DNA of 64,000 nt from Sipunculus nudus (lineage: Eukaryota; Annelida; Sipuncula; Golfingiida; Sipunculidae), in contig CM049310.1 in assembly GCA_026874595.1 (NCBI GenBank), forward strand, positions 39,685,558 to 39,749,557. Reading direction: 5' to 3'. How positions within the stretch are numbered: position 1 is the stretch's first letter; each line of letters starts with the position of its first letter. This document shows positions 22,560-34,337 of this stretch, in pieces. The notes under the pieces are model-generated. The model was given only the letters and a program-made list of their open reading frames with translations. It ran no database searches and was not told where the DNA came from. The position numbers and the translations under genes are program-made.

Positions 22560-22650
22560 TTCATTTCAACATTCGCATTCCTGTTTTGTAGATTTCAACA
22601 GGCCACATTCCCCGGCTGTTCTGCAAAAGAGGCCCCTGGTCAATAAACCG
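22560..22650 (+). other. Putative non-coding first exon of NTR-like gene 1
   Basis: This segment lies downstream of the TATA box and ends CCG|GTAAGTAT, a strong donor. The next suitable acceptor in the correct context is TTATCTTCAG at 29437-29446, eight codon-free bases before the gene 1 ATG, implying an intron of about 6.8 kb. The start position is approximate. Confidence 0.4.
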
Positions 22651-22880
22651 GTAAGTATACCAATTTTCTGTTTCCTTATTCACAGAAGATCATTTTGTAA
22701 ATATTATTGCTTTAATGTTATACACATGCACTTGTAATGCACTATCTTTTTCTTCTAATTAATCTCCTTTCTGTTTAATTAGAAAATAATATATTCGTTA
22801 TAATGTGTATCAAGGCATAAAACTGATAAAGTAATCGTAATATTATTTAGGATTTTTTTCATATAATGTAAAAAAGTATA

Positions 22881-22886
<6 letters not shown>

Positions 22887-22924
<38 letters not shown>

Positions 22925-22925
22925 G
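22887..22925. repeat. (GA)n microsatellite
   Basis: A GA run precedes the SINE by about 35 bp. Confidence 0.9.
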
Positions 22926-22956
22926 CATTCTGCGTAACACATTCATGTTGTGGAGC

Positions 22957-23150
22957 GTCATGGCGTAAAGGTTTAGGGCGCTGGACTTGTGACCCCGAGG
23001 TTGTGGGTTCGCGTCCCGTACTGACCGCCGTTAGACTGGTACCCCGCTCTATTATGTCACCGCTGCTCTAGGCCAGTCATAGAGACGGGCGTACAACGCC
23101 ATCTTTTGTACTCTCGGCAGACCGGTTCAAACTCCAGTATGTATTATATA
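22957..23150 (+). mobile_element. tRNA-derived SINE, full head
   Basis: The 5' part carries an A-box-like TGGCGTAAAGGTTTAGG followed by GGTTGTGGGTTCGCGTCCCG, containing a B box. The tail (23032-23130) includes ACTGGTACCCCGCTCTATTA and CGTACAACGCCATCTT, and recurs inverted at 23447-23585. Confidence 0.82.
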
Positions 23151-23446
23151 TGATAAAAATTAGCATTTCGTTTGCTCAGAGAAGTTACCTAAAGTTGGCT
23201 GTACATTAAGTGTGACATTAATGATTAGATTAATAGCTATTACTAATAAATCACTGCTACGTACAGTGGAATATCAAAAATTCAGTATATCGTATTATCT
23301 ATACATCCATCATTCAATTTTTGTGCAACAACTCATTTTTCAATATTTGAAAACAAGAAATAACTAGAGAAAGTTATTTTATAAGAAATCTTCACGGATA
23401 ATCAACTAGGATCGCGTGAACGTCCATGACAACCGGTATGAGCGTG

Positions 23447-23585
23447 CATACTGGAGTTGGAACCAGTCTACAGGTAAGTCAGGAGTTGCAACTGGGAGTA
23501 CTTAAGATGGCGTTGTACGCCTGTCTCTATGCTTGGCTGAGGGCCATAATAGAGCAGGGTACCAGTCTATGACCGCCGTCTGCTA
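23447..23585 (-). mobile_element. Same SINE, tail-only copy in inverse orientation
   Basis: The minus strand matches 23032-23130 (GACTGGTACCC, CTCTATTATG, CGTACAACGCCATCT, and CAACTCCAGTATG at the far end). It lacks the tRNA-like head. With the copy at 22957 it forms an inverted pair about 320 bp apart. Confidence 0.78.
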
Positions 23586-23812
23586 AGACTCCTAAGGCAA
23601 AATCTTTGGGTGCGCTCTCTCGACGCAGAAATGAATGGGTACTGGTCATGGGAGGAAGGCAAATGCAGAACGAATAACCTTCTAGCGCCTGTTATGGCTG
23701 CTTGGATTGTATGAGAAAAGCTACAAGATTGAACAAGTCCGAAAGACAAGGAGGCTTAAGTGTATAAAGTCGGAAGAGACTGACATCGTGGGTGACATAT
23801 CAGACTATAAAC
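23586..23812 (-). repeat. Interspersed repeat, copy 1 (copy 2 at 28.96-29.17 kb)
   Basis: The minus strand shares ATGTCAGTCTC, TCCGACTTTA, CTTGTCTTTCGG, CAAGCAGCCATA, CAGGCGCT and ATTTGCCTTCC with the plus strand at 28985-29155. It abuts the truncated SINE directly. No coding motif is visible. Confidence 0.75.
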
Positions 23813-24184
23813 CAACACTTTTACCACCTTCACTTTTGCATATGTTTAAGATTTTGTGAACAATGAACTTGTTATTATTAAAATGACACGGATCCGTTTA
23901 TTTAAAGACATTTTGTACATGTAAAGCAAATTTAGCTTCGTGCAATTTTATATGATCCAATCCAATACTGGCGCATATTACAGATGCAAATTATATGTCA
24001 AAATTAAAATATAAAACCAAGATTTAGTGATTTATAGCAATAATGTTTGAAATTGACATTATTGCAGGTCAGCATATAGCATAGAACTACAGAAAATGCT
24101 CCAGCTGTAAATAAATCTAAAGTTGGGTCAGCCTTTTCAGGACTTTTTCGTAACTTGTGTAGTCGTATAATTATGAAACCATTT

Positions 24185-24186
<2 letters not shown>

Positions 24187-24267
<81 letters not shown>

Positions 24268-24268
24268 G
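24187..24268. repeat. (GA)n followed by (CAGA)n
   Basis: A long GA run changes into CAGA tetranucleotides. ORFs of Arg-Glu or Ser-Leu repeats here are artefacts. Confidence 0.92.
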
Positions 24269-25129
24269 GATGGAGCAAAGCGGATGGAGATTATATACGG
24301 ACACACGCACGGACACCGTCTGCGAGTGCACTCTATGCATGGAACTCAGCCATGAATGTACAGGCTTTTTCTCCATCCTTGAAAATATAATACGTTTTTA
24401 AAGTTAGACACGTCAAATTATCTATGTCTATCTCCATGGACGGGGTTCGTGCAAATATTATTGACTCATTCGAAAGGAATGTATGTTGTTTTGGCCGACT
24501 CCGAGCATAATGACCTGTAATAGCACAAATTATCAGCAAACCTCCCTCACATAATGTTGTCCAGTGTATATACATAATATATGTACACGCACGTGTTATA
24601 CACATTAGGCTTTTAAGTAATTGCAAGTTTTTGGGCAATTGTCCTAGATCATACAACTAAAAATTAACTTTCAGGCATTTGTATGATGATTAATAGGTTA
24701 ATGAGATGTAATACGTTAATAGCTCTAAAAAGCTCTTTAATAACTTAATAAATGGGTATTATTCTAAAAAAAATTGGTTAATACTGTGCTTGATATATTG
24801 TTCTAAACTTATCTGTTATTATGCAGAATTAAAACCCCGCATCAAAGTTATACTTAAACATTCTGTTTTTGTTATTATCTCTAATAACATGCAGTTATTC
24901 AGTGGTAATTAAACCATGCATGCAGAACTAAGCTTTGGTGGTGCATAAATCAGCACGGAAATTGAGGGTAACGTCAAGCAAAGTCATTAAAACATGATTA
25001 ATTAAAGAAATTAGATATATTCTGGTGATAATTTCCCATATCCGGGCATCTGCCTGCTCGTTGAATACACGTTTATGACTATGATACCACTTTTGAAGTG
25101 CAATTTGTATAGACTAATTGTTATGTATA

Positions 25130-25375
25130 ATTGCCATGGGGATACCCTTGTTCAGGTTGTATCCTCTCTCTTCCTCTCTCTGTCTGTCTGTCTCTCTCTC
25201 TCTCACTCACACACACTCATACACACATACCTGTTCACACATTTAGAGTTTGCTATGAGAGTGGGTTGTAGTTGCCCGGTTTTTTTCTCCTCGGGTTATC
25301 CGGTTGCCTCCACCCCTATATAAAGACTATACTGAACGCCACCAAATGAGCCATGGAGAGTGCTTTGATGAAAGT
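25130..25375 (+). repeat. Interspersed repeat with CT-rich core, copy 1 (copy 2 near 53.06-53.19 kb)
   Basis: A (TC)n/(TCTG)n tract is followed by a segment ending in GAACGCCACCA and GCCATGGAGAGTGCTT. The same order (CT tract, then GAACGCCACC and the ATGGAGAGTGCTT end) is found at 53077-53185. The CTATATAAAG inside is therefore probably part of a repeat and not a gene promoter. Confidence 0.65.
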
Positions 25376-28300
25376 GCAACTAGACTGAATAGAGTTGCCA
25401 TGTATAATCAAGGCTAAGCAGTTAAAGTCATTTTGTAAATACCTGGCAACTCAGCTCTGACATTTGAATACACAAAGTCCCAATTAACTTAAACACCTGC
25501 AACTTATATAATATATAATTATGATGAAATACAGAGAGTGAGAATTGTAGTAATAGACTGGCCCTTAGTACATTACACTGAGGTTTATAAATAAGAGGTA
25601 CAGAGGAGAAATTTTTTCATAATCATAGCTTTGCAAAATGTAAAATCAGCTGAAATAAAACCTGTGAAGTTGAGATTAAGTTCTGTATTACTTTTTCAAT
25701 ATATCTGTTTACAATGGGGCGGGCAGACAATCACCACTATATATAAGCAAGTGCACGATCTCTACTTGTGTATAACGAATTAATTTGACATTGAAGGCAT
25801 TGGATTTTTACTTGGCCCGTATGTATATATGAAACCTATATGGTGAAGTGATAAACGACGTTTCTGTGGTACGGAGTCAGTTATTTGATAAAGCATATTA
25901 ATGATAAAATATTATCTAAAATTGTTAAATTTAAAAGACATGTTAAACTGATCGACTGCATCTTAAAATCCCTGACAGCGGTATCTATACTGCTTGTCCA
26001 AAGCACCAGTATTATATATATATAAATGTATTATTTATATTAAAAACGAAATATTCTCTCAGAATATACAAAGGAAACATTTTGCCATTCATGTGCAATT
26101 TTACATGTACACTGTTATTGTGTTGTCAACATATGGGACTGTGTTATGAGGTCTGTAATCCTGCGGGGAAAAATCGCTCCAACCAAACCAGTTATGGCTG
26201 TACATTATTCTTCCATTTCAGCTATTTCATCTGGAATTGTCCTATTTATAAATATTACCAAATTTTACTGGGTACGCTTTCATGGGACAGACTATCCATA
26301 TGACTTTCGTTTCAGTTTAGCAGGATTATGTATAGGCATCTCCAAACGTAACCTTAATTCTAATTGTTTATGAAAACTAATCGATTTTTTAAATATTTTT
26401 TTTCGTTATATTGACCAATCTACAATTAACAAAGCTCTGGACTGATGCACAAAACAGATAAACCAAACATGAAAAAAAAACACGACTTTAAACACAAATG
26501 CCACTAAAAAAATCACAACTGATATACCTGTAAGAAGGTCTCGCCCTATAGGTGTATATGTACGTGACTGCATTACTGACAGCCCGTAACTGGTGGTTTG
26601 CGGAGTCATTTGACAGGAGTCATAATGCGGTTACTGCGGTTACTGCGGTCATGTTTGTGGTGAACACGTTTTCGGACATGATGTATTCACGGTCATCTTG
26701 ATCCGTGTCAACTCCGGTCAATATGTCTGGGTTGTCGCCAGACTACTAACCAGAACGTATCTGTAATGTGTGACAGACTTCTTTAAACAGCATGCTACCC
26801 ATTTGCCAGAGGTCGTTTATACCTTAAACAAACCAATTCCAGTCAGGCAGTGTGGGACGGCTGGGACTACTTGTCTCAATTGTCAAACTTTAAAGTCCAA
26901 ATTTGTTACATTTCAAGGAAACACCTTCTGTTTACATTTCACTTACGTATATACGTACAAAACATTACTTATTTCGTGAATTCCTCACCACAGAAACACA
27001 TATCTTATGTAATTTGCCGTGAAACAATTCTTATCCAGCGTACTTGAACGGACTACATTACTCTCTTCACTACATTGTGTATACCATGCATCTGTGTATA
27101 TAGAGGCCGCGGTGCATTGTGGGGTTCAGATTTTGACGCCCATAAACCATAACCAGCAGAGACGTACTCTTGTGAGTCTGATTCTGCGCAGTGTGACAGC
27201 ATGCACGAGATAATTGTGTAATCCTCCACTGGCTCCTGCTCTTTCTTGATCATTTCACGAGTAAATGTATAACAAGCGACATTTTATGCCACGTTTGAAG
27301 TTTTCATTATCTTATTACCTTGTTGTATTTTAAGGTTTCAGGCAAGTTATATTTGCCCATCCGGCAATATTTTACAGAAATATTCACACTTGGGTTGAAG
27401 GTAAAGTGAACATATAATATTATACCACGTGATCTGTGTTATGTTAATGAGTTTGCATGATTAGTTATTTGAGAGAAGCATTGAGCCGAGAACGAGTGAA
27501 CAGACAGAGGGCTAAATCTGCCTTCAGACATGCCTACAGCTTTTTAAGAAGCCAGACAAGATAGAAAAAAAATCATAACTAGCTTAAATAGGAAACAATT
27601 TCCTCTCTTGAAATTGTCTCAGTTTGTGCGTTATTTACAATAATACATTTTCTTCTGACAATCTGTCTTATAATAGAGTGGGAGCTGGGGCATGTTTGCA
27701 GGTAAATTAAATTTGTAGTACAATGTATATAATTATATGTATATCAATCTATTCATCCACGTTTGACCAGATGCGACAATCAAGACCTGGAGAGACCTCT
27801 GGTGGAGAATGCTTTAGTCAGTCGGACCACCCCTGAAGTTCCTTTCAGAAACCTTGTCCTGAATCAGTTTCGGGATACTTGACGGTGGTGCCGCGTAACC
27901 GGAACGCATCCTGTCTCTGTTTACATCATCAGCCTCGTTTTGACAAAAACATGACCGATGAGAACATCTGTGTTCACTGAATAACTCCAAAAACCTATAT
28001 TTATATCGGATTTGTAGTTGCCAGTATAAAGTACCTTATGTTTTTGTCGCCTGCTTTTGACGTTATCATGCTGAAGTTGTTTTCCCACACACTTTCGATG
28101 GCAATCTGGACTGTTTTGAGCGCTAGTTTGGTCTTCTATGAATCATTGAAAAAGATATCTTTAACCCAAAATTCTGTTTTCTTTAGACTGGGACAAAATG
28201 TGAGATTTTCCATGTGTCACTGTGCGAAGGAGAAAGATGTTTGTTTTAGCATATTATGTTCAATTAATCCGCAAAAGGCATTAATCATCGTCATCCTAAT

Positions 28301-28425
28301 ACAAGTATGAATGTACGCTTTTGAGTATATTTAATGCTTGCTGGTAATGCAAATTGCAATGTTGTGATTTTGCAATTTTAACGATTTAATTATCCCCCCC
28401 CCCCCCTCCGGGGAAACATGTTGAT
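25376..28425. other. No gene recognised (lies within the inferred intron of NTR-like gene 1)
   Basis: This is AT-rich DNA without motifs I can assign. Short ORFs, such as the hydrophobic ones at 26.1-26.6 and 28.0-28.3 kb, match no family I know and lack convincing exon borders. Confidence 0.4.
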
Positions 28426-28920
28426 TTCAGTGCCATCGTCTGTCGTCGTTCGCGTCGTAAGTCTTCGTCATCTGTTGGAAATCTTGTAAAAGCGATAACT
28501 TTTGAAGGATTGCATATTTTTTCCCGATATTTGACACATAAATTGTTTTTACCAAAGTCTCGAAGGAGATCGAAAACTGATTACCTTGACCATCTTCACG
28601 GTCAAATATGCCGCAATGTAAAATTTTTGTGAACCCCACAACCTTTGAAGTATTTCACATTTTGTCCTCAAATTAGGTACACGACTCATTTCAACAAAGT
28701 TCTTGGACTAGTTCGAAAACCGGTGACCTTGACCAAAGTAAAAAAAAGCCGATAGATATTGTCTTTGTCTTTTGAACACAATAACTTATGACGTTTTGCA
28801 TATTTTCCCCTCATAAGCGACACACCGGTTTATTCATCCAAATTATCGGAGGAGTTCGAAAACTTGTGACCTTGACCTTGATCTTCTAGGTCAAATCTGC
28901 TGAAATCTTTTGAGATACAT
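28426..28920. repeat. Short tandem-type interspersed repeat (C-to-T-rich CGTCGT entry, GACCTTGACC units)
   Basis: It begins with CATCGTCTGTCGTCGTTCG and then has irregular units containing GAAAACTG.TGACCTTGACC and CATATTTT at about 100-150 bp spacing. This resembles the other tandem-core repeats in the window, but the sequence family differs. Confidence 0.55.
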
Positions 28921-28959
28921 GTAGTGTATATTTTTACCCCTTATGGTTTGGGATGGTAA

Positions 28960-29175
28960 AGGTAAAGGTGGGTTTTTTAGTCTGACATCACCGACGGTGT
29001 CAGTCTCATCCGACTTTACACTTTGCCTTCCCGGTCTTTCGAGCCTGTTCGTTCTTGTAGTTTTTCTCAGCTCCCTGGGGAGCATTCAACCCAAGCAGCC
29101 ATATCAGGCGCTGAAAGGTTATTAATTCGTTCTACATTTGCCTTCCCCCATGACCATAGGGGGAACATATTGCGC
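28960..29175 (+). repeat. Interspersed repeat, copy 2 (copy 1 at 23.59-23.81 kb, inverted)
   Basis: This is the counterpart of 23586-23812. It ends with CCTTCCCCCATGACCATAGG just before a (TA)n/(GT)n microsatellite at 29199-29270. Confidence 0.75.
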
Positions 29176-29197
29176 TGCAAAAACAAAGCCATTCTTG

Positions 29198-29198
<1 letters not shown>

Positions 29199-29247
<49 letters not shown>

Positions 29248-29290
29248 AGGGTGGGTGTGTGTGTGTGTGTGTTCTGGGGGAGAGAGAGAA
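29199..29290. repeat. (TA)n, (GT)n and GA-rich microsatellite
   Basis: This compound simple repeat lies about 160 bp upstream of the NTR-like gene 1 acceptor. It generates spurious ORFs on both strands. Confidence 0.92.
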
Positions 29291-29446
29291 AAAAAATCGC
29301 TTAAATATAGGCCTTGGCAGTCCGAGCATTCTGTTTATTTTACGCATACTTTTTACGCATACTTCCGGTTCAATCAAGCACATATAACATGCAACATATT
29401 TCTGTTATTATTTAAGCAATTTACGAAAGTTTTTTTTTATCTTCAG

Positions 29447-29903
29447 AGCAAAGATGCAGTGGATCCTCATTTTAGCGGTCGAATTGGTAGCAGCACACTG
29501 CGCATGCGCACAAGTACCATTTGCCACAACATGCCAGAACACATGGGACATGCCGTTTTCTGAGCGTGCAGGTTACGCGCAAGTCATCGTTCGCGCCAAA
29601 TACACGGCTCAAATGATGGACACGAGGCCGAGCTCCAAGACGTACCTTCAGCCTTTCTATCTCTTCCGGGTCCAGTGTTTGCTACACAATGATCTGCAGC
29701 AGCCCGTGCACAGCATCCTGCTGATAAATGAAAAGGTGCCCGGTCCGTGCGGCGACCATCTCGACACACTCGACAGGAAACACCTCCGCAAAGAATTTGT
29801 GTTGCTGCTGAAGTATGAAAACGGAAAATTCACATTTGATCGGATACATGATCAGGATGCCGTTCTCATGGTTGATAAAGAACCTGAATATATGTGCTCG
29901 TAA
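29447..29903 (+). CDS. Small secreted NTR/TIMP-like protein, paralogue 1
   Basis: This coding exon follows the acceptor TTATCTTCAG (ending 29446) and starts at ATG 29454, giving 149 residues with TAA at 29901. The signal peptide is about residues 1-19 (hydrophobic, ending near CACA). The mature part has four cysteines shared with the paralogue at 37.6 kb (27, 75, 99, 148). Shared blocks are AQVIVRAKY (42-50), YLQPFYLFRVQC (64-75), EKVPGPCGDH (93-102), NGKFTF.RI..QDAV and a C-terminal CS. An early cysteine, a VIVRAKY strand and a later CG element resemble the netrin/TIMP (NTR) module, which suggests an extracellular binding or inhibitor role. The similarity is by pattern only; I do not recognise a named family. 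AATAAA at 30243-30248 would end the transcript. Upstream exon and promoter are proposed at 22.5 kb. Confidence 0.8.
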
Positions 29904-30260
29904 CCTTGTTGTGATTTCTTAAGGGCAGGCTAAGGTCAAGCCCTTAAAACGATAGCTGCGGTGACTGCATATACTGGGTTATAAAAACTGTTTAAAGCAA
30001 AAACGAAGGTAATATTAGCCTGATGTAAATGAATTTGGTCTTATTTTAAAGAATATATTGAAAGGTTAAAAATTTGACTTTACCTCGTGTTAAAAGAAAC
30101 ATAGAGCCAGGATTTGTGAATCTTTGTTTACGCTTACAATGTACAAGCATCCATTGTATTTATAATTAATGTGTGCTACCTGATTGGCATTATTCTTTAA
30201 AGAGATGCGCATGTATGATATATTTTTTGTATAAATTTGGAAAATAAACATGTTTTATAA
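29904..30260 (+). other. Probable 3' UTR of NTR-like gene 1
   Basis: This is AT-rich sequence from the stop codon to just past AATAAA at 30243-30248. It contains TGTATTTATAATT, also found twice in the 3' region of the paralogue. Confidence 0.55.
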
Positions 30261-30675
30261 TTTAAATCATTTGTTAATATCATTTTTCTCTTTTGTTGAA
30301 TTTTTGTTTCCTAAAATTGAATCACAGACGTGATCAATGTGGAGTGATTGAAGAACGGAGGACGAATGATTAAGACATGTGCTCAAAGAGAAACAGGCCT
30401 AATTCTTAAACAGGTTTAATATATTTTTCTTTGAGTTATTGAAGAATTTCATTTTTGTTTATTTATTTTAGTGTAAACGCAAAAGGGAAAGGTGACGTAA
30501 TATGATTTGTTGCAGGTACAGGTTTGACATGAAACAGACGTACGGCAGCCATGCAGGTTTCCGGAACTTTACACCATATGTTATAAACATATCCGGGTAC
30601 ATTATAGAATATCAGGAGGATGGAGTTGATTATAGTGTGACTGAAACCACCAAGTTCAAGCTCCCTTTCTCTTTC

Positions 30676-30682
<7 letters not shown>

Positions 30683-30772
<90 letters not shown>

Positions 30773-30782
30773 TGCACACACA
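30683..30782. repeat. (TC)n then (CA)n microsatellite
   Basis: This is a pure dinucleotide array. The 106- and 115-codon ORFs across it are artefacts. Confidence 0.93.
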
Positions 30783-33700
30783 AATATTTGGGTTATTTTG
30801 GTGTAAGAAAAAACTTAACCTTAGTTCATCCCGTTTAAATATTTTCTAGAATATGTTAGATTTTTATTACTTGAATTTCATTTAAATTGTTAAGCTTTTG
30901 GGCTCTTAAGGGCGTACGAATCCAATAAAATCTCGCAAAGAATCGTTTAATAAACAAACACAAGGTGGCGCTTATGAAAATCTTGGATTATATTTTTCTT
31001 CCGCCTTTTTATACGACGTTATCTTCGAAATGGAAATGTAAATATCCCGTAGACAAAACCTGCTTTGACACTTACCCTCATTACCGGACTGATACGTTAT
31101 GTGTTTACATTTTCTGTTTACCGCCGCATGTTTTGTTATACGATATCAGAAGAGGGAGGAATGGCTGGAGCCGAGTGGTTTACCTGTCAAGTGTTAATAC
31201 ATCAAAAACCTGCGCCCCTGGATGTCAGCCTTTTTGCTCGCAGACTTATTTACTACTACTATTATCTACTGTTATAGGTTTATTCAAAGTATAACTCCTG
31301 GAAATGAGACAAATAACCTGGTTAATAACTGACCCAGTTGGTCCAGTTCTGTATCATTTCTTCAAAAGTAATAATACATAAAATGTAATTAGAAAGCACC
31401 CACAGAGCGCATATATCCGCGTCCAGGTCCGAGCCATAATTTTGACGCGCACTTCCACGTTAAATTAATGGAATTAATAAAAAAAAAACGATTAATTGAC
31501 ATATATATATAATTTGAAAAAAATAAATAAATAAAATGGGGATCTGCCTATTGCCCATCCTTCCACAAAAATTCAATGACATTCATTTAGACCTTTTGAA
31601 ATAGATTAATGTGGCGAAAAACTACCGAAGACCTCTAAGAGTTTGCTATCATTTTGTAAAGGCTCTGACTACAGTCTGACTTCAGCCAATTAAGCTGGTG
31701 ACATACTCCCGGCTTAAACCAAAATATTGGGCATGGGAAACCGTATAAGTCATAAATGATAGACTTTCAACTTAGCATACACTCCTATACGCGTTGGTCT
31801 CGTTACATTACATCTAACTAGGTCCACAAAACCACTGCTTGAACAGTTCCGGTTAAGTTTCTTATGTATGGCTAATTAAAGAAAACGGTGTGTAATTACT
31901 TGTTTAAGAATGATTAATTTAAGAATGTGACATTTTGATTCCGCTACATTCGTTCCTATGCATGTAATGCAGTTATATTGCCCTTATTATATACCTTAAA
32001 GTGACAAACGTGCTAGGGATAAAACAAGTTGTATACTTGAGCTGTAAAATTGTGCAAAAGAGGTCAAAACGCCCGGCTTTTTAATCATGTTACGCAGAAA
32101 ACTTCAGTACAGCTGAGAAGCTTGACCGGCTTAGTTCGCCTTTATATGCTATTTATTTGCAGATGGTGTAGCGTGTCTGGCGGATAATTTTGAAACGTTC
32201 ATAATGAGCATATAAAGAAGCCTGAGGCCTACATGTCTAGACTGCAACGAACCGTTCTGTTGTTTAACTGTAATCCTTTTTTTTTGCTTTTAATTTCCAA
32301 GGAGAGATTTTCATGACAATTTACTCTCTCAGCGTAAAATAGACCTCTGGATAATCCGTTACACCCTTAATGTTGAGGTTTCAATTTACTTACACAGCAC
32401 CAGTTGTTCAGAGACAACGTCTGCAACATATTATTTTGACCAAAAAAACGAGAGAAGTCTATTTAATTTAAAAATGAATAATGAAATATGCAACCAGTCT
32501 CAATTAAATCGTTATAAAGCGCATATAAACGCTTTCATATATTTGGATTGATTACAGCGTGTTCCACCACGCATGCGCTGTCACAGGGTTCGCCCAGAAT
32601 GGTCCCGAATATTTTACATGCGGAAATATATATGACACGGGAAATTACCACCAACTGAATGACTCGTGAGTGTTCATTTCGAGGATTTCGTCGGCGATCG
32701 ATTTCCATGAACTGAAGAAACCGACGTTAAAGAAACGACCAAACTGTTTTCATCAAAATATAACAGAGCATCTCTGTGTTACATTATATACTAGTATTAC
32801 ATTGACTGAATTGCAAAAAGGATATAAGCAATTTTACTCTACAGTGAGCATATATCTAGGATATGATTGAATCCAAAAGAGTAATATTACATTTAAATCG
32901 GACGTATTTGAGAAGTAGGTGGTATACTGATAACCAAAGCGTTTTACTTTAGTAAAAAGAAAAAAAAATCCTGTTCTGTGATCTAAATGAGACCATCTGC
33001 TTGACCCTATGTGAAGGTCACAAGCCTATGAAAGGTTTTTAAATACAAAACCAAAGAATTCACACCCAATTAAAGTTCTGAATCCACAGTTTAATTGGGA
33101 TGCTCGAATCGTATTTGAACAAACTGAGTTAATCTCGTTCCCCTTCATGAATGACTAGATGTTTGCAATCGCCCAGCGATCGTTGGAAGGCTCCCTCTGA
33201 CGTCCGCAACTGAGCGATAAAGGGGAGCCAGCTATGAGTGTACGGCCTTAGAAATTAGGGCAAGGTAAAAATAAATATAACTTTGACTAATATCCTGACC
33301 AAGAATAGTTTCTGAAAGTCGGCCATATTTGAGATCTAACGTAAACACGGAGAGAAGGAAGAGGGAAAGAATTAATTTTCTTTTTAATTTTAAAAATTGT
33401 ACTTGATTGTTTTGTACTCTGAGAGGACTAAAGAACATCCGACCACAACATATATATATATATATATATATGACAGAGGACTGTCATAATAAGTTAAAGA
33501 AGATAGTCTTGCATTGTATTGGCTCATATCACGGCCCTGAAGGCATACTGTAATTCTGTATAAAAAGTTAGAAATAATGTAAACCCTATGCTATCAAACT
33601 ATTTACTATTAATTTGTACCATTCACATAACGGCAACTGAGGATAAATTATGAATTGTCAAAATTGGTAATTTACCTGTAGGGGATGTCCCTGTCTTTAC

Positions 33701-34250
33701 GCTACAGGATCTTTCTTTTTTTCATTGGCGAACTGACATAACATAAATAATTTGCTAACAAGCCACTTGTACAATTATATTTAAATGAGTATCAAAGGAT
33801 ACAGTGTTGTCGTAAAAAGTATAAGAGGATTTACGACCAACAGCCGGCACTAACTGATACCAGGTCCGGCCACGGCAATGTCGTAAAAAGCAACTTGTCT
33901 ACATGGTTGCCGAAGCCACTTGAAAGAAGATGTTTTACGTCAACAAACGATGCGGATACTTGCGGCCAGTCGGTACTTGTTCAGTAACCGTAGACGTGTT
34001 ACAATTACCCCATATCTTGCACGCTGGGTCCCTGCCCATGTTTATAAAATAGGATAACAAGCTGGTTGTATCGTATTTTGGCGGCTTTGTATCAAGTTGC
34101 GATCTAGCAGTATCTCCTGGGAGGAGCATCTGTTGTACGGTATTTACTGCGGGACAGGTTGTGCGCAGACACCCTGAACCCCGGCTCGCAACATCTTGTA
34201 ACGTGTATCTGCAGTGTATGGTATAGATAAAACATCCTTACTGGACATAC
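30783..34250. other. Intergenic DNA between the two NTR-like genes; no gene recognised
   Basis: It is AT-rich with a (TA)n run at 33451-33471. No ORF shows a domain that I recognise. Confidence 0.45.
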
Positions 34251-34252
34251 GC

Positions 34253-34259
34253 TATAAAT
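34253..34259 (+). promoter_or_regulatory. Putative TATA box of NTR-like gene 2
   Basis: TATAAAT lies about 80 bp before a strong GTAAGT donor at 34338. This mirrors the arrangement at 22.53-22.65 kb for the paralogue. Confidence 0.42.
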
Positions 34260-34282
34260 CGACTGGGTTGGTTTTCTTATTT

Positions 34283-34337
34283 GACCGCTGTACTGAGGTG
34301 TGATGGGAAGACTACGTTAACGCTGGTTGAGTTAAAG
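34283..34337 (+). other. Putative non-coding first exon of NTR-like gene 2
   Basis: It ends AAAG|GTAAGTGT. The matching acceptor would be TTCTAATTTCAG ending at 37588, twelve bases before the coding ATG, giving an intron of about 3.25 kb. The start is estimated from the TATA box. Confidence 0.38.

Noticed and set aside
24137-24390. Arg-Glu and Ser-Leu repeat ORFs (likewise at 22.03, 29.13 and 30.46 kb)
   Set aside because: These are GA/CT or GT/CA microsatellites, open in several frames on both strands.
25313-25323. CTATATAAAG as a gene promoter
   Set aside because: It lies in a repeat whose second copy is at 53.1 kb, and no donor-bearing exon follows it.
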